Source: Brachycybe producta
Lineage: Eukaryota > Arthropoda > Diplopoda > Playtdesmida > Andrognathidae
Assembly (NCBI GenBank): GCA_036925085.1
Contig: JAUPFP010000026.1
Coordinates: 2,488,501 to 2,552,500, forward strand
Length of the DNA: 64,000 nt
Direction of reading: 5' to 3'
The position numbers and the translations under genes were made by a program. The notes below the pieces were generated by a model. The model ran no database searches. It saw only the letters and a list, made by a program, of their open reading frames with translations, and was not told the origin of the DNA. Shown piece after piece: positions 42,048-51,827 of the stretch (within the stretch, counting starts at the first letter, position 1; the number at the start of each line of letters is the position of its first letter).

Positions 42048-42411
42048 CAATGTGTTTATCACATTTTGGCGGTTATTCAGTTTGGCGCTTGTTCAGTTTG
42101 GCGTTTGTTCCATTTGGCGCTTGTTCAGTTTGGCGTTTGTTCCATTTGGCGCTTGTTCAGTTTGGCGTTTGTTCCATTTGGCACTTATTCAGTTTGGCGT
42201 TTGTTCCATTTGGCGCTTATTCAGTTTGGCGTTTGTTCCATTTGGCTTTTATTCAGTTTGGTGTTAGTTCAGATTGGCGTTTGTTCAATTTGGCGTTTGT
42301 TCAATTTGGCGCTTGTTCAATTTGGCGTTTGTTCAATTTGGCGCTTGTTCAATTTGGCGCTTGATCAGTGCCACCGTATATCTAACCTTGTGATCTTCTA
42401 GATGGTGGCGC

Positions 42412-42800
42412 TGATCAAGCGCCAAATTGAACAAACGCCAAACGGAACAAGCGCCAAACGGAACAAGCGCCAAACGGAACAAGCGCCAAACGGAACAAGC
42501 GCCAAACGGAACAAGCGTCAAACGGAACAAGCGCCAAACGGAACAAGCGCCAAACGGAACAAGCGCCAAACGGAACAAGCGCCAAACGGAACAAGCGCCA
42601 AATGGAACAAGCGCCAAACGGAACAAGCGCCAAACGGAACAAGCGCCAAACGGAACAAGCGCCAAACGGAACAAGCGCCAAACGGAACAAGCGCCAAACG
42701 GAAGAAGCGCCAAACGGAAGAAGCGCCAAACGGAAGAAACGCCAAACGGAAGAAACGCCAAACGGAACAAGCGCCAAATGGAAGAAACGCCAAACTGAAT
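42412..42800. repeat. 16-base tandem array, about 24 units
   Basis: GCGCCAAACGGAACAA is repeated with very low divergence, with a few AAGAA variants toward the right. It is more uniform than the arrays on the left of X, which suggests recent expansion or gene conversion. Confidence 0.9.
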
Positions 42801-43178
42801 AAAAGCCAAAAATATGGCAGTTATTCAGTTTGGCGTTTGTTCCATTTGGCGCTTATTCAGTTTGGCGTTTGTTCAATTTGGCGCTTATTCAGTCGCCCCC
42901 TTCTAGACAAGAGAATTGGGGGGGAGAGGTGTGCTAAATAGGTTGCAGAGCGCATAGTATATAGCTTTGTAAATTACATAATAATGATGGTGATCCTGAA
43001 AAAGCGCTCTAGTAGACGTGATCATTTAAGAAAAATAGAACATCTTCTAAATTAATGTAGTTTTTGAATAAATAATTTAACATTCACGTCGTTATACACA
43101 TAACACATGCACTGTCACATTTATAAATTTATACATTTATTTAAGAACTAATTGTAATTGTAGGCCTATAACGGGCTT

Positions 43179-43445
43179 TAAAGACATAACCAATTTCGAT
43201 ATTAGCTTGTTTATGCATTTTGAGTGAGTGACTTTGCATCACTTCATGTTAACACTAGAGTGCAAATTTATACCTATTGGACAATTTAACAGTTGAGTTG
43301 CACGAGTTAAAAAGGAGCAATTGCTCCTGAGCATGAGCAAAAGATTAAAATAATTTATATCATTGCTCCAAAGCAAATTAGTTGGAGCAAGAGCATATGC
43401 TCATTTTTGTATGAATAATGAAATGGTAGATCATATTTATACATT
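43179..43445. other. Unclassified; GAGCAATTGCTC motifs
   Basis: 43308-43410 has repeated GAGCAA/TTGCTC palindromic motifs. No gene. Confidence 0.4.
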
Positions 43446-43694
43446 TTTTTGTAAATGCTCAGATTAGAAATCGTAGGAGCCGTCCTAGGCTATTCATAGG
43501 ATTATATCCTATGATGACTAGGCTTTTGCCACCTGTGGAAGACATTCCTCCATTTGGAAGTACTGTCCTCCGATCACGACCCCATCCTCCATGAACGTAT
43601 TTAAGTTTTTATACAATTTATTGTGTGGAGGACATGTTTGCCTTCGTGGAAGACGGTCCTGGTCGGAGGACATTTCCTCCGACTTGGCTTTAAC
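43446..43694. repeat. Family K, copy 3
   Basis: Near-identical partner of 36879-37127, with the same ends (TTTGTAAATGCTCAGA, CCTCCGACTTGGCTTTAA). Confidence 0.75.
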
Positions 43695-43755
43695 CAAAGA
43701 CAACTATTTTTTTTTTCTTTTTTCTGTAAATTGTACTGAATCTATTGCTTTTTAA

Positions 43756-44161
43756 TAGAGGTGGGACGAATACTAAATTTTTCCGAATCCAAATCCTAAA
43801 AGGTTCTTGAATCCCGCGAATCTCTCGAATCCTTGTTATAAGAATCATACTATTATTCATTAAGACGATACAAATAAGTTAAATAATAATAAACAGTGTG
43901 ACGGCACTCAGGTTCGCCACAAGGTGATGAATCTGATGATATTGGTGATCCGGATACCACAGAAATTTTAACAATCACTGTTTTTTGTTAGTGAACGGCT
44001 TCTATTGGACGTCAATGGAATTAAAGCTAATTTTCCCAAAGTTTTTAAGTTTTTTTTTTAGGTTAGGATTCGAAAGACGAAAAAACGCACTAAGATTTGA
44101 ATTTTCGAATTTCGAATATTTTTCACGATTCGCGGAATTCGAGGATTAGACTTCATTCCCA
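43756..44161. mobile_element. hAT MITE family I, copy 6 (opposite orientation)
   Basis: TAGAGGTGGGACGAATACTA to GATTAGACTTCATTCCCA; the body matches copies 1, 3 and 5 inverted. The right end is diverged and no duplication is visible. Confidence 0.82.
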
Positions 44162-44845
44162 CAATATGCTTCACTACATAGGTCATACTGTGACTCGTAA
44201 AGGTCATGGGAGTTGCAGATTGTAACTGAAGGTTTTATGTCAATGTTAATCACTGCTGCCCACCACACATTATTCAAACGTTTTCGGTTATTGGAATTAT
44301 TTGTTTAATTACTTTAATATTTATATTAAATTAGTATTTGATTTTTGAATAAAAGATAAAAATATGCACAATATGCAAAATGCAAAAAAATACTCTTCCC
44401 AGTGTGGCAGTGTCTTATAGTCAGTGTAGTAATTTATTTTATTAAAAAAACATATTTGATGGTTTAAACCAAAAAAAAAAGGGTTAAATTGGTTTTTTTT
44501 CTTTCTTCAAACTAAAGAAAAAAACGAGACACCCTGCTCCAAATGGAAGACTGTCCTGCACAACGGAGGATAGGTGGCAAGCCTACCTATGACCTTTGTA
44601 ATCTATTTTCCTGTTGAACATTCTCATAAAGTAGGCAAGAATGACACAAACTTAATTTGAAGGTACCTTTATTACACCTTGTAAATCACCTATAGGCCCA
44701 TATTCGTGGATTTTTCTTTGTAAATTTAATGCAGTCATAATCAGGTCCACCGAGAGTGGGCCCGGACTCCGGGGAAAACAATAATTTGGGTTTGGAGCCC
44801 GGAACTAAAATATATAATCACTATTACTAATTTACTAGTATTAGA
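44162..44845. other. Unclassified, with a family K scrap
   Basis: 44535-44590 (CCAAATGGAAGACTGTCC, ATAGGTGGCAAGCCTA) is a K end. GAGACACCCTG at 44527 may be an unpaired hAT end. No gene. Confidence 0.45.
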
Positions 44846-45269
44846 TCCTACTATTATATATATATAATATCCCAGGTCTGTGTATCTATCTATCTATATA
44901 TCTGTCTCTGAAGTAACGCTTTACAACCATTGAAGCATGTCGGAATTTATATAAATTTGAATAAATGAACGGCTTTTTTTCTCAAGGTCAACTATATGTT
45001 GGACGCTCCCCATCCAAGAACCCCATGATATTAAATTGGAGAGGGGAAAAGGTTGGAAAGTGTAGAGGGAGAGAGAGAGAGAGAGAGAAACGTGGAAGGG
45101 GAAAAGGTTGAAAAGTGTAGAGGGGGAGAGAGAAACGTGAAGGGAGGAAAAAAGGGAGAGGGGGTGACTGAAATTGAAATGAAAGGAGTAAAAAAGGAAC
45201 AAACGACGCGCATGCGCACAATTGCCTGTGAATTTTGCTCCCGTCATTTATGACGGGTTACCCCACTAG
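44846..45269 (+). mobile_element. Non-autonomous Helitron family E, copy 4 (full length)
   Basis: Starts A|TCCTACTATTATATATATA and ends with hairpin CCCGTCATTTATGACGGG, TTACCCCA, CTAG|T. 424 bases with both expected termini and the A/T target. A GA-rich block (45057-45170) is longer than in copy 1. Confidence 0.9.
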
Positions 45270-45391
45270 TGTTTTATGATTACCAACAATAAGAATTATG
45301 CACCAAAATCACAAAGAAGAAAATTGGATAGTCCCGGGGGGCTTACGTCGCTTAGTTGAGCACCTGTGATGGCAGAACAGAAAGTGAGTTC

Positions 45392-46096
45392 TATAATACG
45401 GTGGCTTCTAAGGGCCATGTAGCAAATGCACCGTATGAACACAACATGCACACAAATGAACCATATTCAGACTTCAAATGTTTCAATGCCACACACAACA
45501 CAACTACCTATCATCCCACCAAACCAATACAACGCACATTTGCACCATATTATGAAGTCACACTTTTGAACCAAAACGTTATGGTGCGCCATTTGGATCA
45601 TAACACGCATTTGCACCACAATACGAAAACACTTTTGCACGAAAAAAAAAACGGTATGGTGCGCCGTTTGAATCATAATAACACGCATTTGCACCAAAAC
45701 GGTATGGTGTGATTTGAATCATTTGCAAAACTATGTAATACATTTGTCCATCATTCTGAAATTGGTGAAATATTTTTAAATAACTGGAACTGTTGCATTT
45801 TCAAATTAAAAGTTTTGCTCTTCTACTTCTACATTTGGCAAAAGTCGAGGCAAAAGTGCGTTTTTGTATTGTGGTGCAAATGCGTGTTATTATGATCCAA
45901 ACGGCGCACCATACCAAAAAGTGTGACTTCATAATGTGTTGCAAATGTGTGTTGTGTTGGTTTGGTGGGATGAAAGACGGTTGTTCTGTGTGGGTGGCAT
46001 TGAAACGTTTGAAGTCTGAATATGGTTCATTTGTGTGTGCATGTTGTGTTAATACGGTGCATTTGCTGTGTGGCTCTTAGAAGCCACCGTATTATA
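45392..46096. repeat. Long palindrome M (AATACGGTGGCTTCTAAG ends)
   Basis: TATAATACGGTGGCTTCTAA is inverted at 46075-46096. Arms of about 330 bases include CATTCAGACTTCAAATGTTT-like, CACCATATTATGAAGTCAC and GTGCGCC/GGCGCACC blocks. It is rich in CACAAATG/CATTTGTG. No class-defining duplication; frames of 76-118 codons are arm translation. Confidence 0.7.
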
Positions 46097-46701
46097 AGGT
46101 TAAGACAATGAAAGGGAGGGAGACAGAAAAAAGTCTATCACATGTAAACCAGCTCTTTTTGGTATGTAGATAGCATTTTTGGGAAAAGGGAGGGGGGGGG
46201 GGGGCCGGACCCAAGAACCTCTGGCTACGCCACCAGTTTTCATTCACGTGTTGCTCCCTAGTCGTTGGCAATAATAGCTTTGATCAATTCGAATTTGGCC
46301 AATTGTAATGCAGTATTTTATTTTTGCAGTATATAAAATCCCCTCATCAGAATCATTAGTATTTTAAACAATGCTAAAGCCGCTTTTCGCTTGCAGTGTT
46401 GCCAGACATACTGTACATTTGAACTTAATAATACTTCATTATTTTTTTACATTCTGGGGGGGGGGGGCTGTGCCCCCAGACTCCTTACATCAAGATTAAT
46501 TTATTTTTTTATTAATCCTAGAATTCAAAGCTTTTTTTTTTACAAATGTACACAGCTACTATATCGGTTTGGGGGGGGGGGGGGGAATACTGCGTTTCTA
46601 TTGAGTAAATTCAAATTCACCATAGCTTTTGCCAATGGTCGCCGTGTTGCTCGTGTAAAACGTAACGACATTAACATAGCGAGCATTCATGTGACGTGTG
46701 G
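46097..46701. other. Unclassified with G-run hairpins
   Basis: G-runs at 46192, 46455 and 46571. GGCTACGCCACCAG at 46222 resembles a lone hAT end. The 46440-46490 block contains the inverse of GTCTGGGGGCACAGCCCCC next to the inverse of CCAGAATGTAAAAAAA, shared with 10065-10110. Confidence 0.45.
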
Positions 46702-46829
46702 ACAGGCGTCTGTGCCCAGCACTACAATTTTGTTTGCCCCATCAGACCAACTAACAAACCAATTAGAAATTGTTGCCACTCATAAAAGGGCGGACAAACG
46801 AAATTCTGTCGCTGGGCAGAGCTGCCTGT
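46702..46829. mobile_element. Foldback element B, copy 5 (short)
   Basis: ACAGGCGTCTGTGCCCAGCA to GCTGGGCAGAGCTGCCTGT, with perfect 9-base duplications GACGTGTGG (46693-46701, 46830-46838). The 128-base copy lost part of its core. Confidence 0.93.
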
Positions 46830-46867
46830 GACGTGTGGTGGGTTGTGTTGTCTGTTAGCATTCATGA

Positions 46868-46992
46868 TAGTCTGACGTCGCATGCTCCGCCCTTTTCAAC
46901 GTCGAACCACACAACAAACCAATTAGAAGTTGGCGGTCGTCATAAAAAGGGCGGAGCCAACTTCTGTTTGTCCCGATTTCTAATTGCGTGTG
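46868..46992. mobile_element. Foldback element A, copy 13 (right half)
   Basis: Begins in the core at GTCTGACGTCGCATGC and ends CTAATTGCGTGT; the left arm is missing. Confidence 0.85.
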
Positions 46993-47142
46993 AAAATTGT
47001 TGCAGAGATTTAGGGGCGCAATAAAATAAAGTTCATTATTTTAATTTGTTTTTATTTACTTAATCTATTTATTTCTAATATACCGGTAGGCTCTTTTTTA
47101 TTTCCGGGTGCATAAATGTTATGAAAACGTCAGTAACATTAA

Positions 47143-47365
47143 AGCCCCTATCACATTAGCAACCTCCAATGCAATTCAACTTGCAATGCAACCTGTGATG
47201 TGACTTGCAACTAGAACTTTGTAATAAACTTCTATATCACACTATGCAACCTAGTTTGCCAATCATCAAGTTTTCAAAACTTCAGTTTATATCAAGGGGC
47301 CGACATTCGGGTGAATCTCGTACGGTTATGGAAGCGATTTTACTTTTAATCCTTTTAATCCACGC
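47143..47365. mobile_element. Family Q, copy 5 (partial)
   Basis: AGCCCCTATCACATTAGCAA through CAAGGGGCCGACATTCGGGT to ATTTTACTTTTAATCC; then unrelated sequence follows. Confidence 0.78.
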
Positions 47366-47684
47366 TATTCCTAACGGCTTATATCGGCATTCCCGCTCGC
47401 CAATGCCATTTGACTTTATTGAAAATACTTCGACGTCCACACTAGTTTGTGGGCAGCGGGTGTGAAATTGTAATTATGACCACGACTGAAAACAAAGCCT
47501 CGCAGCATTGGTATGTCTCCACGACACAGTTCGGCTCCGCATCCTTTGTTGAGACTGACATCGTTCGGTTTCGATCAGCCTATCGGCAATGCCAACTGAA
47601 TGTCCCCGCCTATTCTGCAATGCCGATTTAGAGCCGATTGGCATAATGTGGATGATATCATGACACTTTAAATAAAGTTGTTCA
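47366..47684. other. Unclassified, GC-richer stretch
   Basis: ATCGGCATTCCCGCTC and TATCGGCAATGCCAAC are partial repeats with mixed orientation. Open frames of 60-86 codons show no domain. Could be a piece of an unrecognised element. Confidence 0.35.
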
Positions 47685-48050
47685 CCTAAAAGACAGTTCA
47701 CCTAAACAATTACACCTAAACCAAATACTCTAAATGTGTTTTTTTTTTTTCGCTACCTAAATGACAATACACCTAAACCTTTTCACCTAATTAATATTCA
47801 CCTAACTGCAGTTCTTGTAATAACATTTTCATCTAAAAACATTTAGCCTAATTATTTTATCTCGGTTTGTTCACCGAAAGTATATTTCACCCAAAACATT
47901 TTCCCCTAAACAAATTCGTCTAAACATTTTTCTTCTAAACGAATTCGCCTAAAATAACTTTCGCCTGAAATACATTTCGCCTGAAACACATTTCGCCTGA
48001 AACACATTTCGCCTGAGACACATTTTGCCTGAGACACATTTCGCCTGAAT
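47685..48050. repeat. Short-period array of TTCRCCTAAA units
   Basis: Left part: degenerate TTCACCTAAA spaced 14-18 bases. Right part (47950-48046): regular 16-base TTTCGCCTGAAACACA about six times. Divergence falls from left to right, as in a growing satellite. Confidence 0.85.
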
Positions 48051-48784
48051 TAGTTTATATCTAAACAATGGTGAACAACTCGATAAAACGGATTGAGATT
48101 AAAGAGATGCGGTATTTTTTTAATAAAACATAAAACAACTAATTACGAGCAAGTACTTAAATAATTAGTTATGAACGTTTTAAGAATGAGATTTGTGCAT
48201 TTGGAACACCCTGCAGAAAAGAGTCAACAACAAAAAAAAACTGGATTCGTAAGATTCTGGTTCAAACAACTCGTGATCAGTATGAGATTAAGGTGGCTGA
48301 ATAGATATTTATTTTGCTTTTGTGTACCTACCTATGCTCCGTAGACGTTTTTGTAAAAATTTCAATGCAAAAAAACCTCAAGCAAACGTTTTTTTTTTTT
48401 AAAAAAAACATCATGAAAAAATTCAACTTGGTCTCAAAACTAGAATGGTAAAATATTATGTTAGAAAGTAATATCTTAAAAAATAAACATTTTATATAGC
48501 AGTTCGAAAATGACCCGTTTTTTCTGCTGACGTTTAATAAACACTATTTTCATTTTTTTCAAACTGTCGTAAAAAGTTTATTTTGAAAGATATCATCATC
48601 ATGATATAACTTTTAGCATAATCGCCAACTATTCTAGTTTCTAAAAACACTTTGAATTTTTTTTTACTTGAAAGATAAAAGAAAACTAGATTTCATCTTC
48701 AGCTATAAACATGGGCGCCCGCAAACATAGGGGCAAGGTGGGGCGGTTGCCCATCCCCTTTCCAAAGCCATTTTTAATGTTGTC
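48051..48784. other. Unclassified AT-rich sequence
   Basis: AAGGTGGCTGAATAGATATT at 48290 is the inverse of a phrase at 20795, and AACTATTCTAGTTTCTAAAA at 48629 echoes 20450 and 5682. GTGGGGCGGTTGCCCATCCC at 48738. Confidence 0.4.
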
Positions 48785-49545
48785 ACAAAAAGCTTGGAAA
48801 AGCACAAGGATTCAAGAAATTTTAAAAATTCTAAAAAATGGGTCAAAGCCATGATTTTCGTTTTTTTCTTTCAAAAAACGGCCAAAAGTCGAAAAATATT
48901 TAAATGCTCTAGAAGCTCTAAAAATGCCTAAGGAGCACTTAACTGGCCCCAGAAGTCCCAAAAACCTTGAAAAATCACAAGGATTCAAGAATTATTAAAA
49001 TTTCTAAAAAAAATGGGTCAAAAGCCAAGACTTTCGTTTTTTTCTTTCAAAAAACGGCCAAAAGTCGAAACATGTTTAAACGCTCTAAAAACTCTAAAAA
49101 TGGCTCAGGCCACAGAAGTAGACCTGTGCGCCGTAGCATATTGATCGGCGGCGGCGGGCTAGGGTAAGTACGAGTAGCGACGGCGGCGACTACCGGCGTC
49201 TGGAATTGAACACATCGAACAAATATATCGATTTATCGATATATTGAATGGGGGTAATTATCGATATAAATTGAAATCGATAAATATCGAATATGGTATC
49301 ATTTCATTCCTATGGCAGTTTTTGAAACAAAACCAACCAAAACAAATTTGAATTCGGCGGCCGCCAGTCATACACCGGCGGCGAGTGGCGGCGGGTTATT
49401 AAAAAAAAGTACAAGCGGCGAGCGGCGGCGTTTTTTTCTTCAAAAACACCGGCGGCGGCGGTTTCGCCCGGCGGCGCACAGGTCTACCCAGAAGTCCCAA
49501 AAAGCTTGGAAAAGTTACAAGGATTCAACAATTATTTTAAAATCA
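48785..49545. repeat. Tandem repeat, unit about 170-205 bases, split by a hAT
   Basis: Units start AAAAAGCTTGGAAAAG(C)AC near 48785, 48956 and 49495, and include CAAAAAACGGCCAAAAGTCG and GCTCTAAAAATGCCT. A single related unit is at 38730. Confidence 0.8.
49119..49486. mobile_element. GC-rich hAT MITE (TAGACCTGTGCGCCG ends)
   Basis: TAGACCTGTGCGCCG is perfectly inverted at the right end (CGGCGCACAGGTCTA). Flanks CACAGAAG / CCCAGAAG are an 8-base duplication, and the undisturbed site (CCCAGAAGTCCC) exists in the neighbouring tandem units. The 368-base body has CGGCGG runs near both ends around an AT core with ATCGATTTATCGATATA. Confidence 0.9.
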
Positions 49546-50220
49546 CCTTTTTCTTGTTGCGGCTGCAGAGAGCTTGAGCTTGCACAAGGGCGCTGTATAC
49601 CCACACAGCGGCGCTGGAAATCGCCCCCCCCCCCCCTTCTTCCTCCCCCCAAAAAATGTTCATCTTTAACATTTAAACTAAGTTTCACTGAGAGGGTTCT
49701 TTAAGATAGAAGATGCTGTACGAGATTGGGAATAAAATGCACAAAACAGAACAGGCCTCCTCCATAACGCAATGTTTTATATATATATATACAGTATATA
49801 TGGTATTGGCTAATAAACGTTTTCTGTTGGACAGGTTTATGTTGTGTATGTGGGCGGTTGACGATGCATAAATCAAATTGTTTCTTGACAGCCAGTGACG
49901 GCTCTGTGTGAGTTACTCACTTTGTGTTTTTTTTGTTGCTGCTTTGGACGCACTGATGTGTGCTTCATGGTTGTCGTCAATATTTTTAAACTAACCCCGT
50001 CTCCCGACATTGTTTTCGAGTAGAATGTATAATGAAAATTATTAACTGGATTGCTTTCATAACCAACAAGCAGTATTGGCAAGTAATTTGTTAAAAACTA
50101 ATGAATTACTGTAATTAAATTACTTTTTTCAAGTAATTAGCAATTCAACACAAATGTAAATTAAAGATGAATTGCATTTTTTTTTACTGCAATTAATTTC
50201 TAATTACTTATGTTTTTAGA
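49546..50220. other. Unclassified sequence
   Basis: CCCCCCCCCCCC at 49625, AT microsatellite near 49780. No gene. Confidence 0.4.
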
Positions 50221-50421
50221 TTTTTAGAAATGGAAACAAACGGAAGTTGGCTCCGCCCTTTTTATGACGACCGGCAACTTCTAATTGGTTTGTTATGTGG
50301 TTCGACGTTGAAAAGGGCGGAGCATGTGACGTCAGACTACGTAACCAACCAATTAGAAGTTGCGTTCGTCATAAAGAGGGAGGAGCCAACTTATTGTTCT
50401 CCCCGATTTCTAAATGCCTGT
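50221..50421. mobile_element. Foldback element A, copy 14
   Basis: The left ACAGGC is eroded (TTTTTAGAAATGGAAAC); the right end ATTTCTAAATGCCTGT is intact. Core and arms are normal. Confidence 0.85.
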
Positions 50422-50434
50422 CAGTGACACTGGC

Positions 50435-50662
50435 CCAAAGGTCTGTAGATTAACACTTTGGCCAATAATAAAAGGAATGCAACGAATGTCCATTATGTCC
50501 TCACTCCAAGCAGTTGCAACGGAATAAGAATGGAGGGTGACGTAAGCATGTATCACTCACCATAATTGCCTATGTCACCCCCGCATCCCTATTTCCAGCA
50601 ATGGCTTGGGTTGAAGGAAATTTCCTTGTTTACCATCCAACCTGTTAGTCTACGGACCTTGG
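50435..50662. repeat. TIR element with CCAAAGGTCTGTAGATTAAC end
   Basis: The right end is the inverse (GTTAGTCTACGGACCTTGG). The inside pairs further (GGGTGACGTAAGC / CTATGTCACCC). 228 bases; class unknown. Confidence 0.65.
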
Positions 50663-51011
50663 CATTGGCCAACTTGTGGGGGGAAAAAAACAACAGATGA
50701 CGTTTTAAGAAAATATATATATTTTTTTTAAAAAGCTAGCTAGCATAGGGAAATCCCTACATGTACGATCGTCATGGCATGACTTAGTTAGGACAACTCT
50801 TAAAGTTTGAAGTGGAAAGGGGGAGTATATAATTGAACCCCTTTTGTCATTGTTACTTTGTTTTCAATTGAACTAGTGTTTCCTTTTAAATTCTTTTGTT
50901 TAATTTGACTGTTGTTTTTGTTTATATTTTGTGTTCGTTTTTCACCTCTAGTGCCAGCTGACATCGCAGATTCAGGCAGTGTTATCAGTTAACATCTTGA
51001 ATAAATAAGAA
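50663..51011. other. Unclassified sequence
   Basis: Nothing recognised apart from poly-A/T runs. Confidence 0.4.
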
Positions 51012-51125
51012 ATAGGCTGTTATGCCCAACACTAAAATTTCGTTTGCCCCGCGCTTTTATGAACGTCATCAGTTTCTAGTTGGTTTGTTACTTGGTCTGA
51101 TGTCACATGCCCCGCCCTTTTCAAT

Positions 51126-51567
51126 TAAATTCAATTAAATACACCTGCAATCAGCTCGAAAGCCATGTGGCAGGGGCGGGGGGATTGCTCCCAATCACGA
51201 CTGATTGTCATTATTTAAAAATAAGACATCATCATGAAATTGAAATCGTCCTAACAAAGAACTATTCACAGGAAGAGAATTCCATAGTCTAATAACATTA
51301 AGAAGAAAAGACCAAAAATATGCATCAGTCCTAGCCATTAATTCTTTTAAAGTTTTTGAATGCCCAAATCTACCTTTACGAGGATTTCTAGTTAGTAAAC
51401 CATTAAGCAGGGTAATGTTATTACAAGACAGCAAACGTCCCAGAAGAGCGAGACTTTGCTCATTTCTTCGGCCTGCTAATGATTCCCATTCTAGCTCTTG
51501 GAGCATAGACGATACGCTGTCAGTATATGCATACCGTCCCTTTACAAATTAACCTAACCTTTATGAG
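51126..51567 (-). mobile_element. LINE 3' fragment, reverse-transcriptase C-terminus (family 1)
   Basis: A 103-codon frame (51195-51506) reads LQELEWESLAGRRNEQSLAL, then LTRNPRKGRFGHSKTLKEL, MARTDAYFWSF and LLNVIRLWNSLPVN. This is the tail after the RT of jockey/CR1-type LINEs. The 3' end has an ATTTAATTGA-type tail. A short CAATT repeat at both junctions suggests target-primed insertion into B. Strongly 5'-truncated. Confidence 0.88.
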
Positions 51568-51648
51568 GGATGGCCAATTTCTAATTGGTTGATGTATTTT
51601 GTTTGATGCTCATAAAAGGGCGGGGGCAACGAAATTTTAGTGCTGGGC

Positions 51649-51827
51649 ACAGGTATTTAGAAATCGGGACGAACATAAGTTGACTCCGCCCTTTTCATGA
51701 CGACTGGCAACTTCTAATTGGTTTGTTGTGTGGTTCGACGTTGAAAAGGGATGAGTATGTTATGTAAAGACTACATAACCAACCAATTAGAAGTTGCCGG
51801 TCGTCATAAAATGGTCTAAATTCCTGT
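51649..51827. mobile_element. Foldback element A, copy 15, inside element B
   Basis: ACAGGTATTTAGAAATCGGG to GGTCTAAATTCCTGT with perfect 9-base duplications GTGCTGGGC (51640-51648, 51828-51836) made from the end of B. The right arm is shortened by about 30 bases. Confidence 0.93.

Larger units (their letters stand above)
41380..42899. mobile_element. Element X: inverted tandem arrays of a 16-base unit
   Basis: The ends are GGGGCGACTGAATAAGCGCC and its exact inverse. Inside, 16-base units alternate TTTGGCGCTTATTCAG and TTTGGCGTTTGTTCCA (about 41477-41795 and 42065-42370), then run on the opposite strand as GCGCCAAACGGAACAA (42412-42800). The two orientations meet at GATCAGTGCCACC / GGTGGCGCTGATC (42364-42416). 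The block folds into an enormous hairpin, and its frames are pure repeat translation. The element class is not recognised. Confidence 0.75.
41172..43178. mobile_element. TAA-target TIR element V hosting a large array
   Basis: AGCCCGTTACACACCTACAA is inverted at the right end (CCTATAACGGGCTT with TTGTAATTGTAGG). TAA lies at both junctions. About 200-280 bases on each side belong to V; the centre is element X. PIF/Harbinger-like by its ends. No transposase. Confidence 0.7.

Noticed and set aside
41477-42800. CRISPR array
   Set aside because: The repeats are contiguous with no variable spacers, and the genome is eukaryotic.
41470-42941. Open frames of 100-179 codons on both strands
   Set aside because: They are open in several frames at once because the DNA is a 16-base tandem repeat; the translations are periodic and carry no domain.
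20824-45247. Repeated frame starting MTGAKFTGNCAHARR
   Set aside because: It appears at 20824, 33877 and 44921 only because Helitron E copies share sequence; it continues into low-complexity CT-rich translation and the frame is not conserved.
45356-46080. Frames of 76-118 codons in palindrome M
   Set aside because: Mirror-image frames on both arms, explained by the inverted repeat.
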